Positions 11,075 through 23,490 of a stretch of 64,000 nucleotides of DNA are shown here, piece after piece (position 1 is the first letter of the stretch; the number at the start of each line of letters is the position of its first letter). The DNA is from Actinostola sp. cb2023. Taxonomy: Eukaryota; Cnidaria; Anthozoa; Actiniaria; Actinostolidae. The position numbers and the translations under genes are program-made. Location of the stretch: positions 651,001-715,000 of the forward strand of contig JAUJYZ010000280.1 in the NCBI GenBank assembly GCA_033675265.1, given 5' to 3'. The notes under the pieces were generated by a model. The model searched no databases and was not told where the DNA came from. It saw only the letters and a list, made by a program, of their open reading frames with translations.

Positions 11075-13332
11075 GATTAGATTATATTTTTCAAGTCAGA
11101 TTGATTGTTTGAAACTCGGTCCCAATTCCCAATTCCCAATTCCCCTCTCTCATTTCATGCATTGTAGCTGGAGTCTGAAAAGCCCGACGGGGAGAATTGA
11201 ATAGAGTATATTATTCATTATATTATTATTATCTAACGCATGACTTTTGAATATTCGTACGTACTGATAATCGTGTTTCGCCGCCAATCGGTTTTAGTGT
11301 CTCAGAATGGATACCGGACCGTAGACCGTTGAATTTTCCAGGATTCATTTTGGTCACGATTATGCGATTAGATATGCCCCGAGGATGTACGATTAGCATC
11401 TTTGACGTAGTACTACTATCAAAAGATACTGATTACAAGTATGAGTGAAATCAGTCGAAAGCCGTCACTCCAGTTGTTCTAACGATTATTTGAATTTTAC
11501 ACTGACTAGCCATTGCAATTAATAAATGAGAACTCAAAGTGAAAAGTCAACCTCATTACAAACAGTGACGTTGAAGTACCCTGGGTACCAGGCAGGGTAA
11601 CGTTGAAGAAGCCTCAGGGGCGAAACGATATCGCTTGAGCCATGTACCATGTACGGCACTTCAACTAACAAGGCCAGTAGTTCAGAGAGTTTGCTAATTT
11701 ACTTGAGGGGACCTTTGTGGTCAATTCATTACCAAAAGCAGCAACAACAAAACTCATGTTATCATAGCAATAAAGTATCGGATAATTTATAATATCAAAT
11801 TCGTACCATGGTGAAATGTGGTGGCGTTATATCTACTGAATGAATATCATTTTTGGATAACAAAGTCTGAGTCAAAACACCGAGAAGGGTTGAAAAAGCG
11901 ACACGCAAAGCTGTAGGAAGGGCTCTTTTATATCGTGTTTGATCTAGCTTTTCAAACCATTAATAATTCTTGGAGAAATTCAAAGTTAGAGTTGACCAAA
12001 TTCTGTGCTAATTAAGATCACATATCAAAGCTCGTTTATGGTAGTGATTTCCTTTCTTTTGTCCTCAGGAATTATTCCGGATTACTCAGATCAAGCCAGC
12101 CGTACACATTCTTGATCGAAATATTGGAGACCAAAGTCATCCTGTGAATTATCGGTGAATCTTTATTCCTGAAGACCAATGTTTCGCGCCAAATTCTATG
12201 CCAAAACCACATCATATAGTAATCAGCCCATATTACTGGTTTCAATTGACTTATAAGTCTGAAAGCTCCGAGCAGTTATTTCCAACACGAGCCAGTATAA
12301 TGACAAAATTTGTTTTTCGTCTTTAGAAGATCAGTTTTATAGCTGGTACAATTACTAGTAGTAGATCCGGCGGCATTCACTATAAGCAAACTTTCATTTA
12401 GGATTTCCAAAGACTAAAGGCCACATGTTGATAAATATACTTTGTATTTCAATACTGAGGAATTTAAAAGAAGGAGTTTTAATGAATTGACCAACTGATA
12501 AACACTTCCGATAGTCCAGTCTGTCGAGTGGACTGTCAGTTAGTACTGTCGCTTTAGTTCAGCGTTGTCCAGAGGTCATATATACTTTCTTGCACTTAGA
12601 TTGTGTTCCAGTTGGCGCAACAAGTCTTAAACCATGTAGTCTGTCGTCGCTTTATCAATCGGCAGTAAAAATCACGTAGTGTACAAAGTTACACTAAAAG
12701 AGTGCAATGTTTTGTACTAAATAATTAGTACTAATGGAAGATATTAAACAATAGAAAACAACAAAAATATCACTATTTAGTACCAAATTGTACTAGTTAT
12801 TCAGTTATAGTTATAGACAAGTGACTGTGCTAAAGACTACATAGTTACTACCATACCTTACTAATTTGCTCCTAATTGAGTTCTGGCCACTCTATCCGTT
12901 TTAATAAATTCATTACAATCTGAATGGTTTTCAGATTCAAGAATTGAGCGGTTTTCACCGCGAAGTTTAATGCAGCCTTCGAAGCTGTGTGGATCAATGC
13001 AGCCTCAAAAACAACTGACTTTTGTCTTACTGATATACCCCCAAAACATCGCAATCAAACTCTAGTCACTTACCTGGCAGAAGTGCAGTGATATTGAGAT
13101 GAAGCCAGGCACACGCGAACAGGTAATTTCGTTGATCGTTGAATCGATTTTAATGAACGTCTGTGGAACGTGATGCTGCGTTGCCCGTAGACCTTTTTAC
13201 AGCTCTAAATGTTTATCTTGTTAATTGGTATCATGCCTTTGAAAAAACATCACAATATGGCTAAGATAATAAGCCTTACCCTCGTGGGGATTCAATTTTG
13301 TAGATAATTGAACACGATTATCAGCCAGATAT
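11075..13332. other. Non-coding stretch
   Basis: No gene is recognised. There is a short run of CCCAATT units at about 11,126-11,150 and the old repeat at 11,932-12,060 that resembles 2,275-2,395. The 60-codon reverse-strand frame at 12,872-13,054 has no family resemblance that I can name. Confidence 0.5.
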
Positions 13333-13570
13333 CAGGTTCTTTATTCTGGAGCCTGATATGATCCCATAATGAACATATACAAGATATAACTTTATTGAAA
13401 GAGTTTGAAGGTTTGAAATTTCCGTCAAAATCGTTCTTTTCGATGTGATCACTGCCGTAGCAGTTCGCGTGCCTCAAGCGTGCATATGACATGGATTGAT
13501 TACCCTCTTGCAGTATTAGCAAAGCGGAGCGATCGGAAAACATTGCATCGACACTGTAATAAAAACTTAA

Positions 13571-15067
13571 AGGGGAACTGAAGACAAAATTTATTTTCTC
13601 AAGAAAGTTAGATATGACATATATTAGCATACTTGAGTATTAATTTGTGTAAATCGTTCTTAAATATCATCGTAATTAGTCGGGCTTGCTGTGGAAGGCC
13701 CGACTCTAGAAATGCAGAGCGTTCTTCGTCGTCGACCCCAGAAAGCATATTGGGTTCTACAGCGCATGCGCCCTGTGCCGGCCGCTCAGATAATTACCGA
13801 AGGCTCAAACCACATGGTTTATCAAGACGAGACATCGCACGTCGTCCTCTTTCTTCACAAACCTTGTCGAAGGAAGGTTATGTCGTCTTGTATTTGTATT
13901 TGGTATGGATATATTTATGGCACCAAATAAACTATTGTCATTTCTATGATTCGCTGAGTTTGTGAAATCGATTTTACAAAGAAAGCATGTTCTAGAGAGT
14001 CATGCATAATCACCCAAGGCTCCGTAAACAACATGGTTTCTTCACAAACCTTGTCAGTTGGAGGAAGGTTACTAGTATGTCGTCTTGTTTTTTATTATTT
14101 TTCTCCGTACGCGTCAACGTCGAGCTAAAGCCGAAGGAGACATGAAGTCTGGCCAAGAAAGATTAGAAAGCACAAACCAATCAGGGAAAGCACCGGAGGT
14201 CAAGGGGCCAAAATATAAGTCTTTTCTCGTCTAAACCTAAACTCAACGACGAGCAACCAAAAACTGTTTCATTGTACATATACAATACTTTATGATCATT
14301 CTAAACCATAGTGTTTTATCTTTATAATCTATCTCTGAAACATTGCAACACGTACAATCTACGTATTCTGCACGGTTTTCGCTGAATAAACAGATTAGAT
14401 CACTGTTATCTTTATAATCTATCTCTGAAACATTGCAACACGTACAATCTACGTATTCTGCACGGTTTTCGCTCAACAAGACGCTCAATGAGCGTACACT
14501 CGGGCTTATGACAAGGATAATGTCAGTTGCGTGAGGAGAGACCTGACAATGACTGACAGTTGCGTGACGAGGGAGACTATGTATATACATGTATGTGTCG
14601 AGTTCATTTGATTTGCCTTTGACTTTGAGTTCATTTGATTACCTTTTGACTTTGAGTTCAATTGATTTGATTTTGATGAGTTCGTGTAAAGGCCCCCTCT
14701 CTAGCTTCAGATCCCGAAACGTCGAGTTTGGAATCGAGTTCGAGTTCGGGTTCGAGTTACGGTTCGTCGTTTATGGGGAATAGTAAAATCCGCTCACAAC
14801 ATTCTCTCGGGTACAAGAAAATACAATGTACTTATAATTACTCTATATTGTGACTGCACTTTCCCTTGGGATAGGTGACGTCAGACATGGGGAATAATTA
14901 CTGAAGTGAGCCGCGCTCATTTCAGCGGTAATCCATATATTTTTACAATTAAAACTCAAGATTCTTCTCCATAAAAATAAAAACAATTGTAAATTATTTC
15001 AGAAAATGAATGTACACAACATTCTCTTTGTTTTTATCTAACGATAAATTTAGGCTACAGTTCTCCT
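13571..15067. mobile_element. TTAA-flanked MITE (AGGGGAACTGAAG ends), interrupted
   Basis: The element starts with AGGGGAACTGAAG and ends with CAGTTCTCCT, with TTAA on both sides (13,567-13,570 and 15,068-15,071). A piece of about 1.09 kb (13,678-14,765) replaces its middle. Other copies are at 23,491-23,907 (right end lost) and 39,010-39,490 (complete, opposite orientation). TTAA duplications are typical of piggyBac-type transposition. No transposase is present. Confidence 0.8.
13678..14765. repeat. Insertion inside the copy-A MITE, contains dispersed repeat copy 2
   Basis: This segment is absent from copy B and replaces about 70 bp found there. It opens with a hairpin (AGTCGGGC...GCCCGACT, 13,678-13,705) and carries the repeat blocks shared with 297-905. 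It also holds the small palindrome GACGCTCAATGAGCGT at 14,480-14,495, which has counterparts near 149-163 and 39,970. The end is rich in GAGTTC words. No protein is recognised. Confidence 0.7.
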
Positions 15068-16378
15068 TTAAGGAAAAAATGCTGAAAGCTAGCTGGCTTG
15101 CTGGTTACTTTTCGTCTATGTTGCAAATAGAAATTTAAGCAAAAATATACCGACCCGCGATATATATCATTATTAATCGTCATTTGTACTTCGTAGGAGT
15201 ACCAATTATGTTGCTATGGCGACGACGCGTGTGCAGCTGGAGTGGCAAACTTGAACGTAAAAAAAAAGGTTGACAGTCATTTTGCTGTTTTTAATGAAAA
15301 CGACGTAATAATTCTTCGACTTTGGTGTTGAAATTATTGCGATACACCAAAACTATGAATAAGAATAAGAATAAGAATATAGTGAAGAAAATGTCAAGAA
15401 AGTTCGAGGATTCCTGGTTGTGTTTTTGAATAAAATCTTAGTTGAAGTGCGCGCGCTACTGACGCCAGCATCACGCCATCGAGCGCGAGCTAGGTTTTGT
15501 TCCTTCAGAATTTTGGTCTTTTTCAGTGAAACTTCTCCATCATTTTTGGCATGATTTTTTTCATGTATATTAAAAGGAAATCGCATGGTATCACATGAAA
15601 CCTATATTTTTTTGTATTTTAATTGTTCCATATACAAATTAACAAATAGACCAGAGACGGGTGAATTCAAAGAGCTCGTGTTTGACTTCAAAGTACAAAT
15701 ATGCGCGTACGAACGGTCCTGAATAAGATTTATATTTCTTTGTAATAACTGACTGGCTTTCAATCGTCCAGTGGATCCACACTGCAGATCCACACTGTTG
15801 TGACGATATCTATCATGATTAAGAGGACAGACGCATAAATAAAAAAGTGATGCCACTAATTTTTTTTTTTGCATAACAAAAATCATTCAAACATTTTTAC
15901 ACAGCATCTTGTCTTTTGATTCCGAATTTCTTCAGTGCTAGCTATTTCGTGCAGTTCGTAGTCATTCAGTGTCATCACAAAGCGAACTCTGTCACTTACT
16001 TTCTGTTTGGCCTCAGCTTCCTCCAGAGACTAAGGTAGCCTAGTTTTTCATCTGAAATTTCCTCAAGAAAGTCAACTTGGAAGAAAGGAAAATCGTCCAT
16101 TGATGGAATTTTTCTCCGTCGATCTTCAGCTTTGTACGCGTCAATCTATTTTTATCTGTCTGTCAGTCTTATTGATGAAAAAAATTTACCAATCAGCGCG
16201 CGAGGAATTTGCAAGTTATTGTAAAAACTTCACTCGTACCAATTAAATACGAATTGTCCTCGAAATCGTGCAATTTCCTATACCAATTTGACCTTTACAA
16301 TATTTTATTATTTTATTACCTTTAATTTGAACAATTTTAATATCCAGCTTATATATTACTTATAGAGTTTGCTATTTA

Positions 16379-16541
16379 ACAAATTGAAGATGGTTTTGAG
16401 TTGTCTGTACTCTTATTGACACACACTTGACGTCATAACATGTTCAAAACTCAAGTGGAATCACGAGCGTAGCGATTTTATGACGTCAAGTGTGTGTCAA
16501 TAAGAGTACAGACAACGATAAAACCATCTTCAATTTGTTTT
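16379..16541. mobile_element. Palindromic MITE present only in copy A
   Basis: ACAAATTGAAGATGGTTTT...TGTCTGTACTCTTATTGACA pairs with TGTCAATAAGAGTACAGACA...AAAACCATCTTCAATTTG. The arms end at CTTGACGTCATAA/TTATGACGTCAAG. Copy B reads straight through from GAGTTTGTTATAG to TAGTATTTATT at about 25,120, so it preserves the site without this element. The sequence just after it (16,541-16,705) is also absent from B and repeats CTGTACTCTTATTGACA once more. Confidence 0.85.
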
Positions 16542-17195
16542 TTTTACAATAACAAAGTCAAAAAGCATCCAAAAACAAGGAAAAAGTTTGAAAGAAAAAC
16601 TGTTTCAAGCGCGCGCTGGCTCCGTGCGCGAGCGATTCGTCTGTACTCTTATTGACAACGGCTGAGAGCCAATCAGATTGCGAGATTTCGCTCTCTTATT
16701 GTAAAAAGTAGTATTTATTACTTTAATATAAAAATTAATTATAATAAAAGTACATTCTAATTAGCAAATTTATCAGTATATTTTAGCTGTCCAGAGGGCT
16801 ACAAGTATATGTAACTGTTAGGGGTTTTTCTATCCTCTTAAAATAAAGTTGGTTATTATTTATTAAGGAAAGGAAAAAACGGCTCCAGTTTAATTATAAA
16901 CTGACTCAGAAAGAAAATTATCTAAGGCCAACAATTCTGTTGGGAGTAACAGTGTCCTTGTTCCATGGCAATTCCTATCTACGTCAAGGATGTCTGTAAC
17001 CATGGTAAAAACTCTGTGTGTGGAAATTCTGTGTGTGTTTTTTTTTTGCCACGAGGCAACGACCACGAGCTACTGAAGCAACGAGGAAACGAACTAATAA
17101 AAACATATATTTTTTACACTTTGAAATTCTTCTTAATTGGACTTTGAGAAAGATTTTGTAATTAATTCTTGTCATTGTTTATCTGATAGGCTCTA

Positions 17196-17407
17196 AAGCC
17201 GCATCTACACGAGCAAGTTTTCCTTGACAAGTTTTCCTTGACAAGGAAAAATTGACAATTTTTTGTCATCTACACGAACAAGTTTTCCTTGACAAGTTTT
17301 CCTTGACAAGGAAAAATTGGCGATGTTTTTGTCGTCTACACGAGCAAGTCTTCCTTGTCAAGGACAATTAACTTGTCAAGGAATGTTTGCTCGTGTAGAT
17401 TCGGCTT
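17196..17407. mobile_element. TIR element, AAGCCGNATCTACACGAGCAA ends (copy A)
   Basis: The terminal repeats are AAGCCGCATCTACACGAGCA and TGCTCGTGTAGATTCGGCTT. Between them the words TTTTCCTTGACAAG and TCTACACGARCAAG recur in tandem. The copy-B equivalent (25,604-25,801) has one fewer TTTTCCTTGACAAG unit, so the element predates the duplication and has since changed length. Confidence 0.85.
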
Positions 17408-17489
17408 AAACCTTTAAAATAAATGTTCACTCACATTATGCAAATACAAGAACAAAATAGAGTTATGGAATATATAATATAATATATAA

Positions 17490-18245
17490 TATATAATATA
17501 CGAAAGCGGATACAGCCACAAACTAACATTTAATCCACAACCAAACGAAAGAAGACAGAGAAATAAAAACCGAAAAAGGAACATCACGTGGTACAATCCT
17601 CCATGGGACTCCAACGTTAAAACCAACCTTGGTAAAAAGTTCCTCAACGCCGTAGACAAATGCTTCCCTAAAGACCATCCCTTACACAAAATCTTCAACA
17701 GACACACAGTTAAACTTAGCTACTCGTGCATGCCAAACATGAAAACCATCATCGCTTCACACAACAAAAGAACACTCTCCAATGCCACAGCAACGCCAAC
17801 ACAACAGCCTGACAAAGAATGCAACTGCAGAAAAAAACCTGAATGCCCCCTCGACGGAAAATGCCTCCAGACAAACGTAGTCTACCAAGCAACAGTAAAA
17901 ACGGAAACGTCAACAGAAACTTACGTTGGACTTGCATCAAGCTTTAAAGAACGATACAGAAACCACAAGACCTCCTTCCGACACAATAAAAGAAGAAACG
18001 AAACAGAACTTTCTAAACACATATGGAACTTAAAAGACGCTGACAAAACATTTAACACAAAGTGGAAAATAATTAAGAAATGCCAACCATACAATAATAT
18101 AAACAAAAAATGTAACTTATGCCTTAGCGAAAAATTCACAATCATCTGTAAAAAATATTTATGTACCCTAAACAAACGCAACGAATTAGCAAGTCCATGT
18201 CCCCACCGAAACAGATATACACTCAGAAACTATAAAATTATGTAA
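17490..18245 (+). pseudogene. Penelope-like retroelement, linker and GIY-YIG endonuclease (5'-truncated)
   Basis: The open frame runs from 17,490 (after an upstream stop in AT-rich sequence) to the TAA at 18,243. An internal ATG lies at 17,730, but the conserved reading starts before it with a ITWYNPPWDSNV-type segment typical of Penelope-like proteins. Counting from the ATG, a Cys cluster CxC-x5-C-x5-C sits at residues 31-45. The GIY-YIG nuclease core follows: VVYQATV (50-56), TYVGLAS (64-70), KERYRNHKTSF (73-83) with the conserved Arg, ETELSKHIW (91-99) with the catalytic Glu, then a CNLCLSEK segment (128-135). This domain nicks target DNA for reverse transcription in the family. No frame break lies within the surviving part. 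Assignment to Penelope-like elements is firm, and subfamily is not resolved. Confidence 0.9.
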
Positions 18246-18317
18246 CGCAATTATCACCTAGCAACCATTCTATTTTAAACGCCAGCGTTATATTAACGGT
18301 CATTCATTGTAACTTGC

Positions 18318-18336
18318 CTGATGAGTGTGGTGAAAC
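18318..18336 (+). ncRNA. Candidate hammerhead-ribozyme-like core of the Penelope element
   Basis: CTGATGAG is followed after a short spacer by GAAAC, about 70 bases downstream of the endonuclease stop. Penelope-like elements are known to carry minimal hammerhead motifs with this CUGANGA...GAAA arrangement. Stem II here would be very short and I cannot confirm stems I and III by eye. Confidence 0.4.
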
Positions 18337-18895
18337 AGACCTGTAGCAATAAACCAATGAATCAATTCTAAAAGTCTTGAACTACAACTATTATTATATT
18401 TACTGCTCCTATAATGTTGAGCACTCTCTGGAAAACCGTTCTAATATCAGTCAATATTAGAATTAATATAATATATCTATATGTAAACGCTGTTCAACAC
18501 TAATATGGCACATAGATGAAACATATACTGTAACAAGAAATACATGTTTCAAATAAAGAATATTGAAACAAATTCACACAGATAGTTTGACAGATCCTAT
18601 GGAACACGGGTGTAGTGTTTTTGCATTGCACGGTGACAATTCGGTAAATTCAGTGTCGGAACTCATTGTTGAGGAATTTGGATAAACTAAAATTCATGTA
18701 AACATATCAGTTCAGAATTTCCAATTAGGATCAAAATTTCCAACTTCAATTTCTGTTTGTGTCAACGACGACGAATTTAACACAAAACAAACTAATCCCT
18801 AACCACCGCATCTCAAAACAAAAGAGCTGGTAGGACACCTCGAGGATGCCGCATCTACAATTTTGTTCAATTTTGTTTTTAGGCCGAACTTGTCG

Positions 18896-18911
18896 GTACG
18901 CGCGCGCGCGG
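18896..18911. repeat. Alternating CG tract
   Basis: GTACGCGCGCGCGCG has a shorter counterpart in copy B at about 26,302-26,313. Alternating CG can form Z-DNA. It lies roughly 150 bp upstream of the TATA box in both copies. Confidence 0.7.
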
Positions 18912-19049
18912 TTGTAATTAACTACATGTTTACCTCGATATAAACCCCAAGAACTCTCATTGAAACTTGTGTCATTCACTCTGACCAAGGTGGATGAAGA
19001 ATGAGTTGTACTGATTCACGCAAGCACGCAATTGATCACACGCCGCGGC

Positions 19050-19218
19050 TATATAAAGCCGGTATCTCAACCATCGAGACAGGTTTCTAATTATTAACTG
19101 ACGGTGTTGGACCATATTTACTGGTCATGAGTACAGAAAGATAGGAATCATAAAATGCTTGGAATATAGAGTACCTACATTGCGGAGAACAGTTAATCAA
19201 GTCGATAGAAGTAAGTAT
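19050..19218 (+). promoter_or_regulatory. TATA box and downstream splice donor (copy A)
   Basis: TATATAAA at 19,050 in a GC-rich setting (CCGCGGC before, GCCGG after) is followed 161 bp later by a consensus donor GTAAGTAT at 19,211. Copy B shows the same pair with identical spacing (26,454 and 26,615). The exon between them would be non-coding: the ATGs present reach stops within a few codons. No acceptor or coding exon was found, so this is a promoter-like signal and not a defined gene. Confidence 0.4.
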
Positions 19219-19585
19219 GCGTTATATGAAGTTCTTTGCTAGAAAGTGAACGATAGAAATCAACGAAGTACAACAGGGTGAACAGGGTGCAAAGGGGTTA
19301 CACGTGACGCGTGATTTGGCCCAAAAATGTCGCGTGAATTGTGAAAAATACTTTATAAACAAAAGATAAAACCGTGATCCGTGAATTTGCAAGAATTTCC
19401 GTCAAATCCTTTTGGTTATATTTCATGATTGTCTATTCAGAAGTCAAACTTTATATGTGCCGATATATTGGCATCCATACTGACATTGATCTTTCTAAAT
19501 CATTCTGTTCAAAGCCGAACTGTTTTTTATTAATACTCTTTTTTTTGGTAATTGATTAGACCGTATACTAATGTCGCGCGGCGAC

Positions 19586-19586
19586 A

Positions 19587-19630
<44 letters not shown>

Positions 19631-19631
19631 A
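19586..19631. repeat. (GAAA)n microsatellite
   Basis: About eleven GAAA units follow GTCGCGCGGCGA. The same place in copy B (27,346-27,364) has only about five units, so repeat length differs between the duplicates. Confidence 0.9.
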
Positions 19632-20271
19632 TTCGAAACAAATCAGTTTAAAGGCCTAGTTCAGACGTCGTGCTAATCATGAGCCGTTCTCATTTCAAAC
19701 AATAGTTACATAATGAGGCGGCTTCTTTTGAAGTAATTTTAAAAGAATCTGGATAAAAAGCAGATGCCGCACAGAATTGAGTCTGGGAAATGAAATAGAA
19801 TCTTCGGTGGTTTTAATTTGTCATTCAATCTGCAGTTATATTAGCTACAGACCAAGGCACAATATGGCCGGCTCTATTCGTAATCGTACGCAGTAATTTA
19901 ATATGTTTTGCGGTATGCGTACACTTTGACTGATTCACTACTAAAGGAATTTATAAAGAGAAAAAAAAACAATAAAAAAAAAACTAAAAAAGAAGAGAGA
20001 AAAAACCCAGACGCCACATTTTCTATGAAGTAATCTATATTTATGCTGACGCTTTTAGTTGTAACCTTTGAGCTGATAAAGATGGGTCGGACATTGCAGT
20101 TGTGGTAACACTACTGAGCCCTTTTTTAAAGGTGAATAAAAAAAAAATAGTTATTTTATATACATAGTGCAAATTTTTATGTGATATATTGAGATGCGCT
20201 TGTTAGAATTATGAGTGTTTGTTAATTACCATAAGACTACAGGCTGTTGTGCGGGGTGACGCCTCCTTTAT

Positions 20272-20336
20272 TGGTCGGGAATCGAACCCCGACCCGATCT
20301 CTCGCACACAAGCCGGTGCTCTAACCAACGGAGCCA
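20272..20336 (-). repeat. tRNA-derived SINE head (copy A)
   Basis: On the minus strand TGGCTCCGTTGGTTAGAGCA fits a Pol III A box and GGGGTTCGATTCCCGACC fits a B box, with tRNA-like distance. The expected acceptor stem does not pair (AATAAAGG follows the T arm), so it is not a functional tRNA. The copy-B equivalent is at 28,187-28,246. Confidence 0.65.
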
Positions 20337-20458
20337 AACCGGGTGCTGGTCAATTTACCGAGGTGAATGATTAACAAGATACGTCAGAAACAACAGTGAA
20401 ACATACCTAACACGTGCATGAACTGAAGGGGTTTTCGATTTCCCACGATGATCGCGAC

Positions 20459-20850
<392 letters not shown>

Positions 20851-21867
20851 AAAAAAAAATTGATAGACTATACAAGGAGCCTTTACCAATTATCCTATAT
20901 GATTACATCAACAATTAAAACTGCGCTTTTTAACGAAACGTTTTTATTGATAAATTATTATAATAAAAATGTTGAAAAGACATATGTAATAAATGCTGAC
21001 ATATAAATTAAAAAAATTAAACAATTAAAACTGAAATTTAAAATTTACCACATTTTGATTGGCTAATATATAAACTATGAAATACCGCTGTGTATTTCAT
21101 AGAAATGGTGAGCTCTGATTGGCTGAGATGTAATATGTATAGGATAATACGAAATCTAGTTCGGTGGTTTACCTATATTTTTTCCCCCAAAATCAAATTA
21201 AAAAGATCAATTTGCCCTATACCATTATGACGTAACGGCTTATTTATGAGAGGGACAGAATCGTGAAGAACAATAGAAATTTGAACTAAATCTGCTCTGC
21301 TGAAGATTTCAAATTGGCTAGTTTCCAGATATTATGTTCATCGTGAACTGTGTTTGGTGACTTTTATCGCTTTTTCTGTAAAAACATTTATTTGGGTAAC
21401 GCGTTGCGTTTTGTCCCCCTTGATCCTTAGCGTTTAAACGAGTTTTATGTGATCATAGTGGATGCATTGTGTTATGAACTTTCAAACAAACGCGCCGTTT
21501 TTGACCGAGTTATCATATGGATGCATATATACTTAACACAATTAAGAAAAAGAGAAAGTATTATTGATTTTGGATGACAATATGCCGGTTTACGTATGCA
21601 TCACCTAAAGTTCTTACATTGATAATTACGAGCAGATATAGATGAGGAGAGCTTGTACTTTGTCGTGCATTTTTTGGATCGAAAAGATGGACAAAATCTT
21701 GATATTATTTATCTTAGTTTTCTACTCAAAAACTTATCTTTGTACCAATTTTAAATGAATTTCATCAACAAAAAATTCACTATATAACAATATAAAATGT
21801 ATGATGAATTTATAATTAAAACCACACCTTTGTTCATTAAAATTCAATTGTGACGCCGAAACATACA

Positions 21868-22470
21868 TACATACATACATACATATAGTTTATTTAAACA
21901 CGGTAAAATCATCAGTAACATAACAATATAAGTAGTGATATACAAATAAAAATTAAAAATATATGCGTACTATTACTGCATACTGATTTACATGATTGCC
22001 GTGTGGGAATCTGATGTTCAGAGTATTCGGTTTATTTCTCTTTTAAATTGCCCAATAGAGTCAATATTTCTGATCCGCGATGGTAAGTTATTCCATATTT
22101 GAGCCCCACTGTAGCTAAAACTACGTTTTCGATAATCAGTTGTGTGTGGCTTGGGCATTGCAAGTTTTCTGTCAGAATTTCTAAGATTATATTCTGTGCT
22201 ACGAGGAATGAACATTTCGTGTAGGTACGTTGGGGTTAGTTGGTGGAGGGATTTAAACATCATGAGAGCTTTTTGTTTTTGCCGGCGTTTGTCTAGTGGG
22301 ACCCAGTTCAGCTTTTCAAGGAGAGACTTGGAACTGGCGTAGTAACTGGCTCTCAATATAACTCTAGCTGCGCGATTTTGGAGTTTCTGTAACTTATCGC
22401 TTAATTTATTGCTTAATCCATCCCACACACTACTACAGTAGTCAAAATGGGGCTGGATTCTATCGTCGAT
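21868..22470 (-). mobile_element. Truncated non-LTR retrotransposon with (ATGT)n tail
   Basis: The fragment comprises the last part of a reverse-transcriptase ORF and its 3' UTR. On the minus strand it ends with TTTAAATAAACTAT followed by about five ATGT units (plus-strand ACAT units from 21,862). Copy B lacks it. The 5' end breaks off in local repeats of 'ATTCTATCGTCG' type. Confidence 0.8.
22018..22470 (-). pseudogene. Reverse transcriptase C-terminal fragment (Jockey/CR1/L2-type LINE)
   Basis: The frame stays open upstream of 22,428 to about 22,470 and ends at a stop at 22,018. It contains the diagnostic post-RT segment PHFDYCSSVWDG, KLQKLQNRAARVI, a WVPLDKRRQ-type stretch and the C-terminal pattern YSGAQIWNNLPSRIR followed by FKREI. 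In intact elements this region follows the reverse-transcriptase core and thumb. The catalytic part (FADD-type motif) is missing, so the copy is dead on arrival. The clade cannot be fixed from the tail alone. Confidence 0.85.
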
Positions 22471-22667
22471 TCTATACGTCGTATTCTATCGCTTAGTTTT
22501 ATATTGTTACTACTGTAAAACTGTAGTCTCCCGGCAGAGTATTGGAGCGAGGGTGTCATTATAGTTGACCGGCCGCGAGAACTATACCTGACTTCAATGT
22601 AATAACATCAATGGGTAATTTAACCTGTCCCAATCTGCCACGGTAAAGGAAGATTCAGTTACTGCGA

Positions 22668-23228
22668 GTTTCTTGTCTATTTATATTTTTTGTATTTTAT
22701 TTTTATTTTGAAAAGCTATTTATGGAGTTTGTTAATTAATATATATTTCTTATCTTATCAGTCATTGTGTCTACATTGAATACATTGCAAAAACGTTCCG
22801 TAACCATAGGAACAAAGATGTAACCGTCAAGGTCGATGAACACATTAGTGAATCTAATGAGGAATTCTTACTATCGGGAAACACATACCCACTCGTAGGG
22901 TGTTCTAGACACGATCGATCAAGAAAATCACGTTTACGGCGAACGCCAAACGTCAAACGTCAGATTGACTTTTGAGTTTCGCTTTAAAAACGTCAAATAA
23001 ACGGCGGGAAAAACTTCCAAATGAATACTTATGTTTTTTAGAACGAGAAAATGACGTCGTTTACGTCTAAACGCGAAGGGATGGTGAGCAAACGCAGCAA
23101 AACAATGATCATGCACGTCAGACTGTACACGTGATCACGGTTTTGCTGCGTTTGCTCTCCATCACTTTCGCGTTTAGACGTAAACGACGTCATTTTCTCG
23201 TTCTTAAAAACATAGGTATTCATTTGGA
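22668..23228. mobile_element. Palindromic MITE between duplicated copies A and B
   Basis: The right part (about 22,980-23,228) is a palindrome centred near 23,107: CTTCCAAATGAATAC...AACGAGAAAATGACGTCGTT pairs with its complement. The left part is an unpaired tail of about 240 bp. A second copy in opposite orientation lies at 31,816-32,456 and has longer arms (to GAACGCCAAACGTCAGATTG), so this copy lost the outer end of its right arm. It lies exactly where copy A stops and copy B starts. Confidence 0.8.
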
Positions 23229-23490
23229 AGCCATTTTTTCCGGTTCTTTATTCTGGAGCCTGATATGATCCCATAATGAACATATACAAGATATAACTTC
23301 ATTGAAAGAGTTTGAAGGTTTGAAATTTCCGTCAAAATCGTTCTTTTCGATGTGATATGATCACTGCCGTAGCAGTTCGCGTGCCTCAAGCGTGCATGTG
23401 ACATGGATTGATTACCGCCAGATTGTTTTGCAGTATTAGCAAAGCGGAGCGATCGGAAAACATTGCATCGACACTATAATAAAAACTTAA

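Larger units (their letters stand above)
17481..18468 (+). mobile_element. Penelope-like element, 3' fragment, inserted in copy A only
   Basis: Copy B reads continuously from GGAATATATAATATAG to TATCTATATGTAAACGC near 25,862-25,890, while copy A has about 990 bp between the same flanks. The insert holds the C-terminal part of a Penelope-like polyprotein and a short 3' region. The reverse transcriptase is missing, as expected for a 5'-truncated copy. The insertion postdates the A/B duplication, or B lost it. Confidence 0.85.

Noticed and set aside
15353..15886. Genes in copy A mirrored in copy B (15,353-15,586 and 15,602-15,886)
   Set aside because: Copies in B are altered by frame-changing indels (for example loss of a base near 24,357) and show no domain, so repeat conservation explains the match.
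20272..20336. Functional tRNA gene
   Set aside because: A and B boxes are present, but the acceptor stem does not pair and the same piece is embedded in a longer repeat, so it is a SINE head.
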